The notes beneath the pieces are model-generated. The model did no database searches. It worked only from the letters and a program-made list of their open reading frames with translations, and was not told the origin of the DNA. DNA of 64,000 nt from Myxococcaceae bacterium (GTDB lineage: Bacteria > Myxococcota > Myxococcia > Myxococcales > Myxococcaceae), in contig JAEUJQ010000080.1 in the NCBI GenBank assembly GCA_016793095.1, positions 39,168-103,167 on the forward strand. The letters run 5' to 3'. The position numbers and the translations under genes were made by a program. Position 1 is the first letter of the stretch. Each line of letters starts with the position of its first letter. Below, piece by piece: positions 19,355 through 27,630 of the stretch.

Positions 19355-19830
19355 TCAGTGGGCGAGCCACCGCCGAACGAGCTCGGCGTATCGCCCATGG
19401 AGTCCGTGGATGTCGAGCTCATCGAGATCCCGATCGGCTTCGCCCGCGGGTGACTCGTGATGGGCGTTGCCGGCCAGCTCACGCCCGGCCAGCTCACGCC
19501 CGGCCAGGTCCAGCGCAGTCGACGCCTCGTCGGCGCTCGCGGCGCGCAGGACCTCGAGCGCGCCACTCACGCCGAGCAGCGTGAGGGCCCCCGCCGATTC
19601 GGACCTCGCGATCGGGACCTCTGATCTGAGCCCCTGGCGGAGGCGCGCGAGCCCAGCGTCAGCGTCGAGCAACGAGAGCAGGAGGCCCGCCTCGCCGGCC
19701 GGAAGCTCGACCGGCCCGCCGGAGGTTCCTCGTAGAGTGCTTGGACCAGCTCGTCGGGTGAAGGAATGCGTGAGTCATGTGAGCTGGAGCTCAAGTGCAG
19801 TCTCTTCACGCTCGAGGCCGCATGCCCCAT
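19355..19830 (-). pseudogene. Possible frameshifted small gene
   Basis: Two minus-strand frames carry coding-like sequence that would join if one base were gained or lost near 19705-19725. The upstream frame gives SPDELVQALYEEPPAG and then turns Arg/Ser-rich. The next frame gives PVELPAGEAGLLLSLL and continues to a stop at 19355 as an Ala/Leu/Glu-rich helical protein. The downstream frame has no ATG (only a TTG at 19672). A 15-bp repeat, GGCCAGCTCACGCCC, occurs more than twice near 19475. The product is not recognised; a sequencing error could also explain the break. Confidence 0.4.
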
Positions 19831-20909
19831 AGCCGCTCAAGGACGAAACCACTCAGGGCATTGTTGACGACGCACAGGATGGCTTCTCCGACCACCACCC
19901 GTGATAGCAATGCCCCGTACTGTCGCTCGAGCGAGTCTCGGACCAGTAGATCGAGACATGCAAGCAGCAAGAAAGCAAAGACAGGCACAATTACGGTGGA
20001 TGCGGACAGAATCGCAGACTCGAGCGGGACGTTCGTCTGTCTTCTGTACAACCAGATCGATATTGCAGAGAAGAGCCCAACGACTGCGGGGACAGAAAGG
20101 TAGAGAGTGCTCTTGTCTGGTTCGTAAATCGCAACCAGAAAGAGAAGAAGAAGACTCCCACCTCCCAAGCTGGCAGCGGTGCGGTAGCTGGCCCCCACTG
20201 TTGGTAGTGAGACACCTACTTCAGAGAAGAAGTTGCGTGCTCGCAACGCCCGACCTGCGCGAGATATTCGAGGCGGCTCGAAAACTGGTCCAAGCCGGTC
20301 AACGGTCGTGAGCTGTTCGGTTTCTCGTGCCAGTAGATGCGTAGTCTCACGCTCTCTTCGGATTGCGAGATTGAGCCAGAGAAGAACGAAAATGTGAAAC
20401 AGGCCCGCCATCAGGCCAAAATCATTCACATCAACTCTCGCGTTGAGGAGCGGGAATGGAAATGCGAATCCATAGTCCCGCTCAAGACCATCCATCAATG
20501 TGACGTAGGCGCGCAGTTCGTCAGTTCCTGCTCGGCGTTTCAGCACGAATCGTGCAGCCCGAAGTGCTTCGTCTTTGGAGAGGGCCACAGAGCCGTCACA
20601 AGCTCTTGCAAGTTCTTCTGCGCGTCGGTCCCCCGTCGAGCTAGTTACGAATACACGTTGTCTCTCGACGCCTATCAGATGGTTGTAGGTGTTGGGTGTC
20701 TTGCTCGCGCACTGGAGGAGCAACTGAGCCGTCCGCGCGACCTCTCTTCTCGTCGAAATCCAATCGGTGCCAAATGTGGTGAATGCAACGATCAGAACTG
20801 CTGCGCCTACCAGTTGCGAGATGAGCATCACCCTGCGAGTTCGCTCGTTCGCTTGGACGGCAGCATCAAGCAGGCTGCGTGCGTAGGTCTCTTCTGAAAT
20901 GTCTGGCAT
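19806..20909 (-). CDS. Polytopic membrane protein of unknown function
   Basis: The 367-residue product is read from the ATG at 20909 (MPDISEETYARSLL); the longer frame upstream is Pro/Arg-rich and unconvincing. It has hydrophobic segments near residues 27-50, 175-195, 245-260, 270-290 and 300-325, with a soluble stretch at about 50-170 that begins after the first helix. No family is recognised. Base composition is visibly richer in A+T than the flanking genes, which suggests horizontal origin. It lies 37 bases downstream of the 217-residue gene on the same strand, so the two may be co-transcribed. Confidence 0.72.
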   Translation of the reverse strand: MPDISEETYARSLLDAAVQANERTRRVMLISQLVGAAVLIVAFTTFGTDWISTRREVARTAQLLLQCASKTPNTYNHLIGVERQRVFVTSSTGDRRAEELARACDGSVALSKDEALRAARFVLKRRAGTDELRAYVTLMDGLERDYGFAFPFPLLNARVDVNDFGLMAGLFHIFVLLWLNLAIRRERETTHLLARETEQLTTVDRLGPVFEPPRISRAGRALRARNFFSEVGVSLPTVGASYRTAASLGGGSLLLLFLVAIYEPDKSTLYLSVPAVVGLFSAISIWLYRRQTNVPLESAILSASTVIVPVFAFLLLACLDLLVRDSLERQYGALLSRVVVGEAILCVVNNALSGFVLERLWGMRPRA

Positions 20910-20946
20910 CTCGTTGCTCCGAAAGGCCCGGAACTGCCTCCCAAAG

Positions 20947-21600
20947 TCAGCTCGGGCCCTGCGTCTTCTTCTTCGGCGAGCTGGGCAGGATCTCGGCGAA
21001 CTCGGCGGCGACGTCGGAGGGGAGGGCGACGCGGGCAATGCGCGCCAGGTGCGTCACGTTGTTCGACAGCCGATCGATCGCTGCGTAGAGCTGCGCGGTC
21101 GCCTGCTTCGAGGTGACCTTCTTCGCCTCCTGGTCGGCATCCACGTCGGCGATGGAATCCAGAAGGTTCCGAGCGCGAGCGATGTCGTCGGCCAGGATGC
21201 CCACCGCTGCCGTCTCGCTCGGGTACTTGTTCGCTCCAGCGAGGACCGTGCTCAGCGACTCCGAGACCGAGCGCACAGACGGCTTCACCAGCGTGCCGAC
21301 ACCGAAGGCCTTCCACAGCGCTTTGTCGTTCGGAGCACCGCTCCGGATCACACCGCGGAGGGCGTTCACCAACTCCGAGCCGCCGCGCACCGCCTCATCC
21401 TGCGAGACCGTCGCTGCACGCTTGCTCGCCCGGCTCGCCTGCACATCGCCATTCGCACGCGCGATCGCCGCGTCCGTCTTCAAGCTGTCGAAGAAGCCGG
21501 CCGCGAGGCGCTGCTCCAGCTTCGAGGTGTGCGGCTTCGCAAGCTCGAGCGCCTGCTCCGCGACACGCACCGCAACATCCGCCTTCCATCGGGTCGCCAT
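20947..21600 (-). CDS. Helical protein of unknown function (217 aa)
   Basis: The start is the ATG at 21600, which has a GGGGAGG ribosome site nine bases upstream; the frame is open further but that part lies in a 21-bp repeat array. The product is alpha-helical with few aromatic residues and many Ala, Lys, Asp and Ser, and ends in a basic SPKKK tail. No domain is recognised. It precedes the membrane protein and is divergent from the EEP-dGTPase-RT operon, sharing the repeat-filled 500-base spacer with it. Confidence 0.72.
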   Translation of the reverse strand: MATRWKADVAVRVAEQALELAKPHTSKLEQRLAAGFFDSLKTDAAIARANGDVQASRASKRAATVSQDEAVRGGSELVNALRGVIRSGAPNDKALWKAFGVGTLVKPSVRSVSESLSTVLAGANKYPSETAAVGILADDIARARNLLDSIADVDADQEAKKVTSKQATAQLYAAIDRLSNNVTHLARIARVALPSDVAAEFAEILPSSPKKKTQGPS

Positions 21601-21717
21601 CGAACGTTCCCTCCCCACAACGAGTCGAACAGCGCTCGCAAGATACCCGAAACACGCTCTTCGCAACACAGGATTTCCAGTCGCACTGCGAAGACGAGTG
21701 CGTTTCTGTAGGTGTCC

Positions 21718-22053
21718 CGCCGCATCCGCAACACATCCCGCGGCCTCCGAGTCCTTGCCCTCAGGATCCGGAACCCGCCCCGGCTCGTCCGGCTCATTAC
21801 CCGCGTTCTCCGGCTGCCTCACCGCCAGTGCATCGTCGCTGCCCGCAACCCTCGGAGTCTCACCCGCAGACTCCAACTTCCCACCTGCGACTGCCGAAAC
21901 GTTGCCCGCGAGATCGAGGTCGCTGGTCGCCACCGCGGTACGGCAGCGCGTCATGTCCATGTGGCTGCGCGACGCCCACGGGTCGTTGCCCGCCACCTCC
22001 GGTTGGTGACCCGCGGGCGCTGGCTCGTTGCCCGGCGGAACGCAGGCCTTGAC
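21718..22053 (+). repeat. Array of sixteen degenerate 21-bp repeats
   Basis: Sixteen consecutive 21-base units fill most of the 500-base gap between divergent genes. The plus-strand consensus is about CGCnnnCTCCGnnTCnTTGCC, with the CGC start and the TTGCC or ACC end best conserved. Because 21 is a multiple of three, several frames on both strands stay open and give heptapeptide repeats (for example xxxxAGN on the minus strand and xxxSLPA on the plus strand). The ribosome sites of both flanking genes lie outside the array, so I read it as non-coding. It ends about 48 bases before the EEP start. Confidence 0.85.
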
Positions 22054-22100
22054 CGGCCGCGGGGGTCTGCGTCTACTCCGCTCGTTCGAGAGGGGGTTCG

Positions 22101-22910
22101 ATGGGCTTCTCAGTGCTGTCGTGGAACGTTGAGCATTTCGGAAACAAGAAGACCTCGGCGGAGCGCCAGAAGCGTGTCGTGAAGCACATCAAGGATCAGG
22201 ACCCCGATATCTTCGGGATCCTCGAGGTGGAGCACGCGAACATCCGCGCGCTGATGGAGAAGTCCTTCGACGACTACGACTTCTTCCTCACCGATGGACC
22301 GCAGTTGCAGGAGATTCTGGTTGGCTGTCGTCGCGGCTTGTTCGACCAGAAGCTCTTCGTGCAGAAGCGGGAGTACCAGGAGGGGAATGACAAGCTCCGG
22401 CCGGGCGCGCTGCTGTCGGTGCGTCAGGGGACGGTCTGGACGAATCTGCTGTTCCTCCACACCGATTCAGGCGACGACGCCGGCGCGTTTGGCAACCGCT
22501 TCGACAGCTTCCGGAAGGTCTGGAATCTGACGAAGGCGCTGGCGCGCAAGGCTCCGAATGGGGACCCGCGGCTGCTCGTCCTTGGCGATTTCAACACCAT
22601 GGGCCTGTCGTACCCGAGGTCGCTGAAGGCGCACGAGCGAGTCAAGGAGGCCGAGGAGATCGCCGGCCTCGCCGAGCTCGCCAGGAAGGAAGGGCTGGTG
22701 CTCCTGCCGAAGTCGCATCCGGCGACCTACTGGAGCGCCACCTACGGCGAGTCGGACCTCGACCACGTCCTCGCGACCGAGGACCTGGCGAAGACCATCA
22801 GCGGAAAGGTCCAGGTCCGCGGGTGGGTTCAAGAAACGACCACCGCTGCGCGTAGGCTGTGGACTGGTGACGTTTCAGACCACTCAAGCGTTTGTGTGGA
22901 GGGAGCGTGA
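22101..22910 (+). CDS. Endonuclease/exonuclease/phosphatase (EEP) family protein
   Basis: The 269-residue product is a compact EEP-fold phosphodiesterase. Visible active-site elements are SWNVEH (N9, E11), a LEVEHANI stretch around residue 45, GDFN (D163, N165), SDLDHV and the C-terminal SDHSSV (D260, H261), all in the usual order. Such enzymes cut phosphodiester bonds in nucleic acids or hydrolyse phospho-lipids or phosphotyrosyl-DNA links; the substrate is not predictable here. A strong AGGGGG ribosome site precedes the ATG. The stop overlaps the GTG of the dGTPase gene. It is the first gene of the EEP-dGTPase-RT operon. Confidence 0.86.
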   Translation: MGFSVLSWNVEHFGNKKTSAERQKRVVKHIKDQDPDIFGILEVEHANIRALMEKSFDDYDFFLTDGPQLQEILVGCRRGLFDQKLFVQKREYQEGNDKLRPGALLSVRQGTVWTNLLFLHTDSGDDAGAFGNRFDSFRKVWNLTKALARKAPNGDPRLLVLGDFNTMGLSYPRSLKAHERVKEAEEIAGLAELARKEGLVLLPKSHPATYWSATYGESDLDHVLATEDLAKTISGKVQVRGWVQETTTAARRLWTGDVSDHSSVCVEGA

Positions 22911-24517
22911 AATCGCGAAGAGTACCGAGGAAGAAGCCGCGTTCGGCAACAGAGCTTGAGAAGTTCCTGGTCAGCACTCGGGAGCAGGAAACCTCCGTGA
23001 AGAACAGGCAGGGCAAGGTCGATGTAGAAGTAACAAGCGACTACGGGCGCGCGATCTTCTCCTCGTCAATTCGCAGACTCCAGCAGAAGGCGCAAGTATT
23101 TCCACTTGAAGACAACGCCGCAGTCCGGAGTCGGCTGACGCATTCGCTTGAAGTCGCCTATCTGGGCCGAACGATTGCGCAGAAGATCGTGAGTGGTTTG
23201 CGGGGCGCCCGCACACTCAGCCCGGCGGGTGCCTCAGCCTTCGTAACGCTCGTTGAGACGTCATGCTTGGTGCACGATATTGGCAATCCTCCGTTCGGGC
23301 ACTTCGGGGAGAACGAGATCAGGAAGTGGTGCTCGAAGCATTGGGAAAAGGTAGTGGGCAAGTGCAAGCCAACGGACAGCCTAGTGATGAAGCGTCTCGG
23401 TCAAGACTTCTCTGGGTTCGATGGCAACCCGCAAGGATTCCGTATCTTGACGCGGCTTGCGTGGGCGAGAGACAAGCACGGAATGAACCTCACCCATGCA
23501 ACCCTGTGTGCCGCGCAGAAGTACTGCGGGACTCCGGACAAGGTAGCATCGCGGGCGCCGCTTCTGAAGAAGCCGGGCTGGTTCTTTTCCGAAGATACGA
23601 TTGCTTCGGCGGCACGAGTTGCCTGTGGAGTTCGCGAAATGCGTCGACACCCCGCAGTGTTTGTTATGGAGTCTGCGGATGACATTGCGTACTGCTTGTC
23701 TGATATTGAAGATGGGTTTGAGAAGGGCGTCTATGATGTCCGGCTCTTTCGGAGGAACTTCAAGCGACTTCTGGAGCGTGAGCTTGGAAAGGCCTCAATC
23801 AAACTGACGGAAGCTCGTCTGGCGAAGGACCGGCTCGTGGATGTTCTCAGTCTTCTGGACAGCAGGGATCCCCACCCCGTCTCCGCGCCGTTCTTCAAGT
23901 TCAAGGTGTGGCTCACGCGCGTGTTGGTGGAAAGCGCCGCGGAAGGGTTTGTTGTGCACTATGACAAGATAGTTGCTCAGGACATGGAGGCGCCAATCCT
24001 GGAGTCGAACCCGGTGGCGCACGCGGTGCTTGAAGGCTTGAAGGCATTCGCAAGGGAGTACCTCTTTTGCTCTCCCGAGGCAGAGCAGATGGAGCTTGCC
24101 GGCGCCGCAGCTATTCGCGGGATTCTTGATGCCATGAATCCCTTGCTTGAGCTTGCCCCGGCTGTCTTCCAAGCGCTCAATGGTGGGCGTTTCAAGATAG
24201 ATGATCTGAGGCTCGATGCGCCACCGCGACAGAATGCCAACGAGCCCGAGAATCCGGATAAGCGCACAGAGAACCACGCGAAGCGCTCGGCACTCGAGCA
24301 ACGACTCGCCAGGTTGCTGCCAGAGAAACATGTGCTGGCCTATGGCGAGACGACTCGCGCGATTGCTCGGCAGTATCCCGAGATTCAGCATGACTCGGTC
24401 GAGCAGTACGGCCGGGTCCATTTGATTATCGACTACCTGTCCGGCATGACGGACGGCTTCGCTCTGGCTCTCTATCAGCGATTGAGTGGTACGCACGCTG
24501 GCTTGGGGCGCGCCTGA
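22907..24517 (+). CDS. dGTPase-like HD-domain triphosphohydrolase
   Basis: The 536-residue product belongs to the deoxyguanosine triphosphate triphosphohydrolase family, which converts dGTP to deoxyguanosine and tripolyphosphate. The HD residues are H79 in RSRLTHSLEVAYLGR, H123-D124 in VHDIGNPPFGH, and the last metal ligand in ESADDIAY (about D258). FDGNPQGFR (171-179) matches the FEGNAQ motif of E. coli Dgt. The GTG at 22907 is chosen because GGAGG lies just before it and it overlaps the EEP stop (GTGA). Bacterial dGTPases can act in phage defence by draining dNTPs; here coupling to a reverse transcriptase suggests that role, as an inference. Confidence 0.88.
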   Translation: MKSRRVPRKKPRSATELEKFLVSTREQETSVKNRQGKVDVEVTSDYGRAIFSSSIRRLQQKAQVFPLEDNAAVRSRLTHSLEVAYLGRTIAQKIVSGLRGARTLSPAGASAFVTLVETSCLVHDIGNPPFGHFGENEIRKWCSKHWEKVVGKCKPTDSLVMKRLGQDFSGFDGNPQGFRILTRLAWARDKHGMNLTHATLCAAQKYCGTPDKVASRAPLLKKPGWFFSEDTIASAARVACGVREMRRHPAVFVMESADDIAYCLSDIEDGFEKGVYDVRLFRRNFKRLLERELGKASIKLTEARLAKDRLVDVLSLLDSRDPHPVSAPFFKFKVWLTRVLVESAAEGFVVHYDKIVAQDMEAPILESNPVAHAVLEGLKAFAREYLFCSPEAEQMELAGAAAIRGILDAMNPLLELAPAVFQALNGGRFKIDDLRLDAPPRQNANEPENPDKRTENHAKRSALEQRLARLLPEKHVLAYGETTRAIARQYPEIQHDSVEQYGRVHLIIDYLSGMTDGFALALYQRLSGTHAGLGRA

Positions 24518-26112
24518 TGAGTATCCCCGAATACGATAGCCGAGTGCTGCGTTGGCTCGCCGCAGATGCTCGTGACGATTTCTTGCCAGACTATTTGCGC
24601 TACAGAGATATTGCGATGCACGAAGGGCCTTGGAGGCGGTCTGCGAGTGAGAAGGAACTTCCGTTCGAGGTGCCAAAGAACCCACTGTTTGCACGTGCGG
24701 CTGTCTGGCTTCCGCCGACGACGCGGCTGCGCTACCTGACGGCCGTGCTCCCTCTGCTTGCAGAGTTGTCGCACATCCAGAACGACCGCTGTTACTCATA
24801 CCGTGTTGAGGAGGGAGTCGTCCCGCCGTTTCCGCACGTGGTGAGCGACTGGTTGCGCTTTCAGCGCGACTATAAGGCCGCCCTTGCTCGGTCGCATGGG
24901 TGGTCTGTGTGTGCCGATGTGGCGTCATACTTTGAGCACCTTGTTCCGGCGAATGTCGTCAGTCGTATTGCGGGCATGTTGCCCCGCGATGTGCGCGGTC
25001 GAGTGACTCCCTGGCTCCGCAATGTGTTGGCTGTGCTGGAGCAGGTCTCGCACGCGGGCATCCCGCAGAACAACGAAGCCTCCTCCTTTCTTGCCTCGGT
25101 CTATCTGGCTGAGATCGATCGTGCGCTCGGTTCGTACGAGGAGGTTCAATATTTTCGGTATCAAGACGACATCAGAATCGTTGCGCCCAGTAGGTTGCTC
25201 GCGATCGCTGCCTGTCGACGGGTTCAGGAGTTGTTGCGTGAGCGGCGGCTATTCCTGAATAGTTCGAAGACGCAACTGGTGGCTCCGGAATCGGATGAGT
25301 GGCTGCGGCAGGTTGATCTCGCGGGGGACGAGCAGTTGTCTGAGATCGACTCGATGCTGTCGACTGGCGCTGTTGCTGAGGGGTTGGTCAGGCGTTTGCT
25401 TCTGTCGTTTGAGGAGGCTGCCGCAAAAGGAGCTGGCGCCAGAGTGAAGGCAATCGGCGCCCGCCTATTCGCGATTCGTTCTGAAGGCGGTTGGTCGTTG
25501 ATGGATGACGTGTTGGTCCGCGTTGGGTTGCGCGGTTTTGAGGAGTTGCCACAGTTCTCTGACTACTGGTTTCGTGTCCTGCAGTCCTGCATGAATGAGG
25601 ATGTGGCTGCGCGGGTTCTGCGGGCGCTCGAGTCTGATGGTGGATTTCAGGGGGCTTGGGTCCGCTTCTGGTTGCTCAATCTGTTGGCCACGAGTCCGGT
25701 TGTTGTTGGTGGCGCGGTGTCTACTGCGGCGTCTGTAATGGAGCTGACCTCGGATCCTTCGCTTGCATCGGCCGCAGTCGTTGTGGTTGCGCGTCATGGT
25801 CGGGCTGTTGATGCCGAACGTCTGGTTGAGCTCGCCGGTCGTTCTGGGCTTCCACTGCAGGTTCGACGCGCTCTCTTGTTCTCAAGGTGGTTCCTGAGGG
25901 CGAAGTCGCGGGCGCTGATTGTTGATAAAGTTGATGATTCGAGTTCCCCGGTGCGCTCCGCGATGCTCGCGAATGCGAAACACGTGCGTGCCTCGTGGCT
26001 GTTCTCTTGGCCCCCTGTGACGTTTCCCGCTCCTGCCTCCCTGATGGAGGGAATGCTGGGCAACGAGCTGCGGGTAATACGCTCGCCCCTTGGTTCCGCG
26101 GACTACGAGTGA
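24517..26112 (+). CDS. Non-retron reverse transcriptase with helical C-terminal domain
   Basis: The 531-residue product has the reverse transcriptase core in residues about 90-260: YSYR near 93-96, motif A CADVASYFEHL (D134), motif B GIPQNNEASSFLA (181-193), motif C FRYQDDIRI (YQDD, 215-218) and motif D LNSSKTQL (247-254). It lacks the retron NAxxH signature, and no msr-msd is seen. The layout resembles the Abi/unknown-group reverse transcriptases linked to phage defence. Residues about 280-531 are helical, perhaps HEAT-like. The ATG shares a base with the dGTPase stop (TGATG), so the two are translated together. Base composition is lower in G+C than the window average. Confidence 0.88.
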   Translation: MSIPEYDSRVLRWLAADARDDFLPDYLRYRDIAMHEGPWRRSASEKELPFEVPKNPLFARAAVWLPPTTRLRYLTAVLPLLAELSHIQNDRCYSYRVEEGVVPPFPHVVSDWLRFQRDYKAALARSHGWSVCADVASYFEHLVPANVVSRIAGMLPRDVRGRVTPWLRNVLAVLEQVSHAGIPQNNEASSFLASVYLAEIDRALGSYEEVQYFRYQDDIRIVAPSRLLAIAACRRVQELLRERRLFLNSSKTQLVAPESDEWLRQVDLAGDEQLSEIDSMLSTGAVAEGLVRRLLLSFEEAAAKGAGARVKAIGARLFAIRSEGGWSLMDDVLVRVGLRGFEELPQFSDYWFRVLQSCMNEDVAARVLRALESDGGFQGAWVRFWLLNLLATSPVVVGGAVSTAASVMELTSDPSLASAAVVVVARHGRAVDAERLVELAGRSGLPLQVRRALLFSRWFLRAKSRALIVDKVDDSSSPVRSAMLANAKHVRASWLFSWPPVTFPAPASLMEGMLGNELRVIRSPLGSADYE

Positions 26113-27627
26113 TCACAGCCCTGCGACCTTGCCGGCGGCGCTCGTCTCCCAGACGAACTTCACCTTCTTCGTCGCGTTGGGCCCGAGCGCCAGCTCCACG
26201 CGCGCGATGCCGTCCTTCGAGACCCCGCCGGGCGCCGGGTCGCACTCCTTCTGGAGCACCTGCACCTCGACCTCCTTCACCTCCGACACGTAGATCCGCT
26301 CCTCGAGGAACAGCCGCTTCGGCTCCTTCCCGGCGTTCGACACGTGCAGCGTCACCGTCTTCTTCGTCGTCCTGCGCCCGGTGAGCCGCCCCTCCTCGAC
26401 CTTCTCCTCCACCGTGCGCGTCACCCGCACGCCGTCCTCGCTCCCGAACGACAGCTTCAGCGTCTCGCCCGGCGCCGTGAACGACACCTGGCTGCGCCCC
26501 ACGAAGCCCGCCGAGCGGATGAGATCCACCGGCCCCGCCAACAGCACGCTCGCCCCCGCGTTCGGGAACCGCGCCACCGTGAACGCCAGGGGTGAGAACT
26601 CGGGCGGACACACCAGCTCGAGCGTCGCCTTCGCCTCGAAGCTGCCCAGCGGCACCCGGTGCGGCTGCCCGTCGCTCGGCACCGTCGACCGCCCCGGCGC
26701 CGCAATCAGCCGCGCCTCGCCGCCATCATCCAGCCCCGGCAGCTCGGGCACCGTCGTCGACACCTCGCCCGCCGTCTGAATCACCTCTTCACGCACCGTC
26801 ACGTCGACGACCTTCTTCTCCACCGCCGTCTTCGGCCGCAGCGACAGCCAGTCGTCCACCAGCGCCGGCGGCGTCGTGCCCAGCGTCGGCCGCGCCGTCG
26901 AGAACTCGAGCTGCACGTCCGTCCACGCCTCGCCCGTGCGCTGCCACACCACCGCCTCGGACTCGAACAGCACGCCCTCGCCCGACAGCGTCGCCCGGTA
27001 CGCCGGCCGCCACACCGCGCACGGCACCAGGTAGCTCACCCGCACCTGCGCCTCGCCGCTCCCCTCGAGCGTCAGCGCCAGCAGGCACTCGAGATCCTCC
27101 ACCCGCTCCTCCGCCAGCGCGAGCGCCTGCCGCGTCGACGCGAGCTCCTTCTTCACCGCGTCCACCTTCGCCTGCGCCGCCCGCGCCGCCTCGTCGTTCT
27201 CGACCTGCTGCGCCGACAACGCCTCGAGCTGCTGCTGCCACGCCGTCACGTCCGCCTCGCCGTAGCCCACCCGCTCGCCCATCGACTGCAGCAGCGCCTG
27301 CCGCGCCGTCGCCAGCGCGTCCTTCCGCGTGCCCAGCCGGTACACCTCGGACTCGTGCGCGTACTGCGTGTCCACCAGCGCCTCGACGCGCTTGCGCAGC
27401 TCGCTCGCGTCGGCCGGCAGCCCGCCCTTGTCCTTCTTCTTCCACCGGCGCACCAGCCGCGCCTCGTGCAGCGTCGCCCCCGTCACCTCCACCGACAGCG
27501 AGCGATCCACCGCCACCAGCGGGAAGCCGGGCAGCTCCACCGTCGTCACGCCACCCGAGACCTGCACCGCGCCGCGCCGCTCCACCTGCGCGCGGTCCTC
27601 CATCACGATCACGTGCGAGATCTTCAT
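26113..27627 (-). CDS. DUF4139/MuiA-like protein
   Basis: The 504-residue product has an N-terminal domain (DUF4140-like: VELPGFPL, SLSVEVTGA), a coiled-coil region at about residues 70-175 and a C-terminal beta domain starting VSYLVPCAVWRPAYRATL, which is the DUF4139 signature. Family members were named for mucoidy inhibition when over-expressed, but no reaction is known. It lies three bases downstream of a second member of the same family. It ends directly against the stop of the convergent reverse transcriptase gene. Confidence 0.82.
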   Translation of the reverse strand: MKISHVIVMEDRAQVERRGAVQVSGGVTTVELPGFPLVAVDRSLSVEVTGATLHEARLVRRWKKKDKGGLPADASELRKRVEALVDTQYAHESEVYRLGTRKDALATARQALLQSMGERVGYGEADVTAWQQQLEALSAQQVENDEAARAAQAKVDAVKKELASTRQALALAEERVEDLECLLALTLEGSGEAQVRVSYLVPCAVWRPAYRATLSGEGVLFESEAVVWQRTGEAWTDVQLEFSTARPTLGTTPPALVDDWLSLRPKTAVEKKVVDVTVREEVIQTAGEVSTTVPELPGLDDGGEARLIAAPGRSTVPSDGQPHRVPLGSFEAKATLELVCPPEFSPLAFTVARFPNAGASVLLAGPVDLIRSAGFVGRSQVSFTAPGETLKLSFGSEDGVRVTRTVEEKVEEGRLTGRRTTKKTVTLHVSNAGKEPKRLFLEERIYVSEVKEVEVQVLQKECDPAPGGVSKDGIARVELALGPNATKKVKFVWETSAAGKVAGL

Positions 27628-27630
27628 CGC

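Noticed and set aside
21600..21996. Coding extension of the 217-residue protein through the repeats
   Set aside because: The ATG at 21600 has a strong ribosome site, and the upstream frame is simply the repeat read in a multiple-of-three period.
21718..22053. CRISPR array
   Set aside because: The 21-bp units are contiguous and degenerate, with no spacers between identical repeats and no cas genes nearby.
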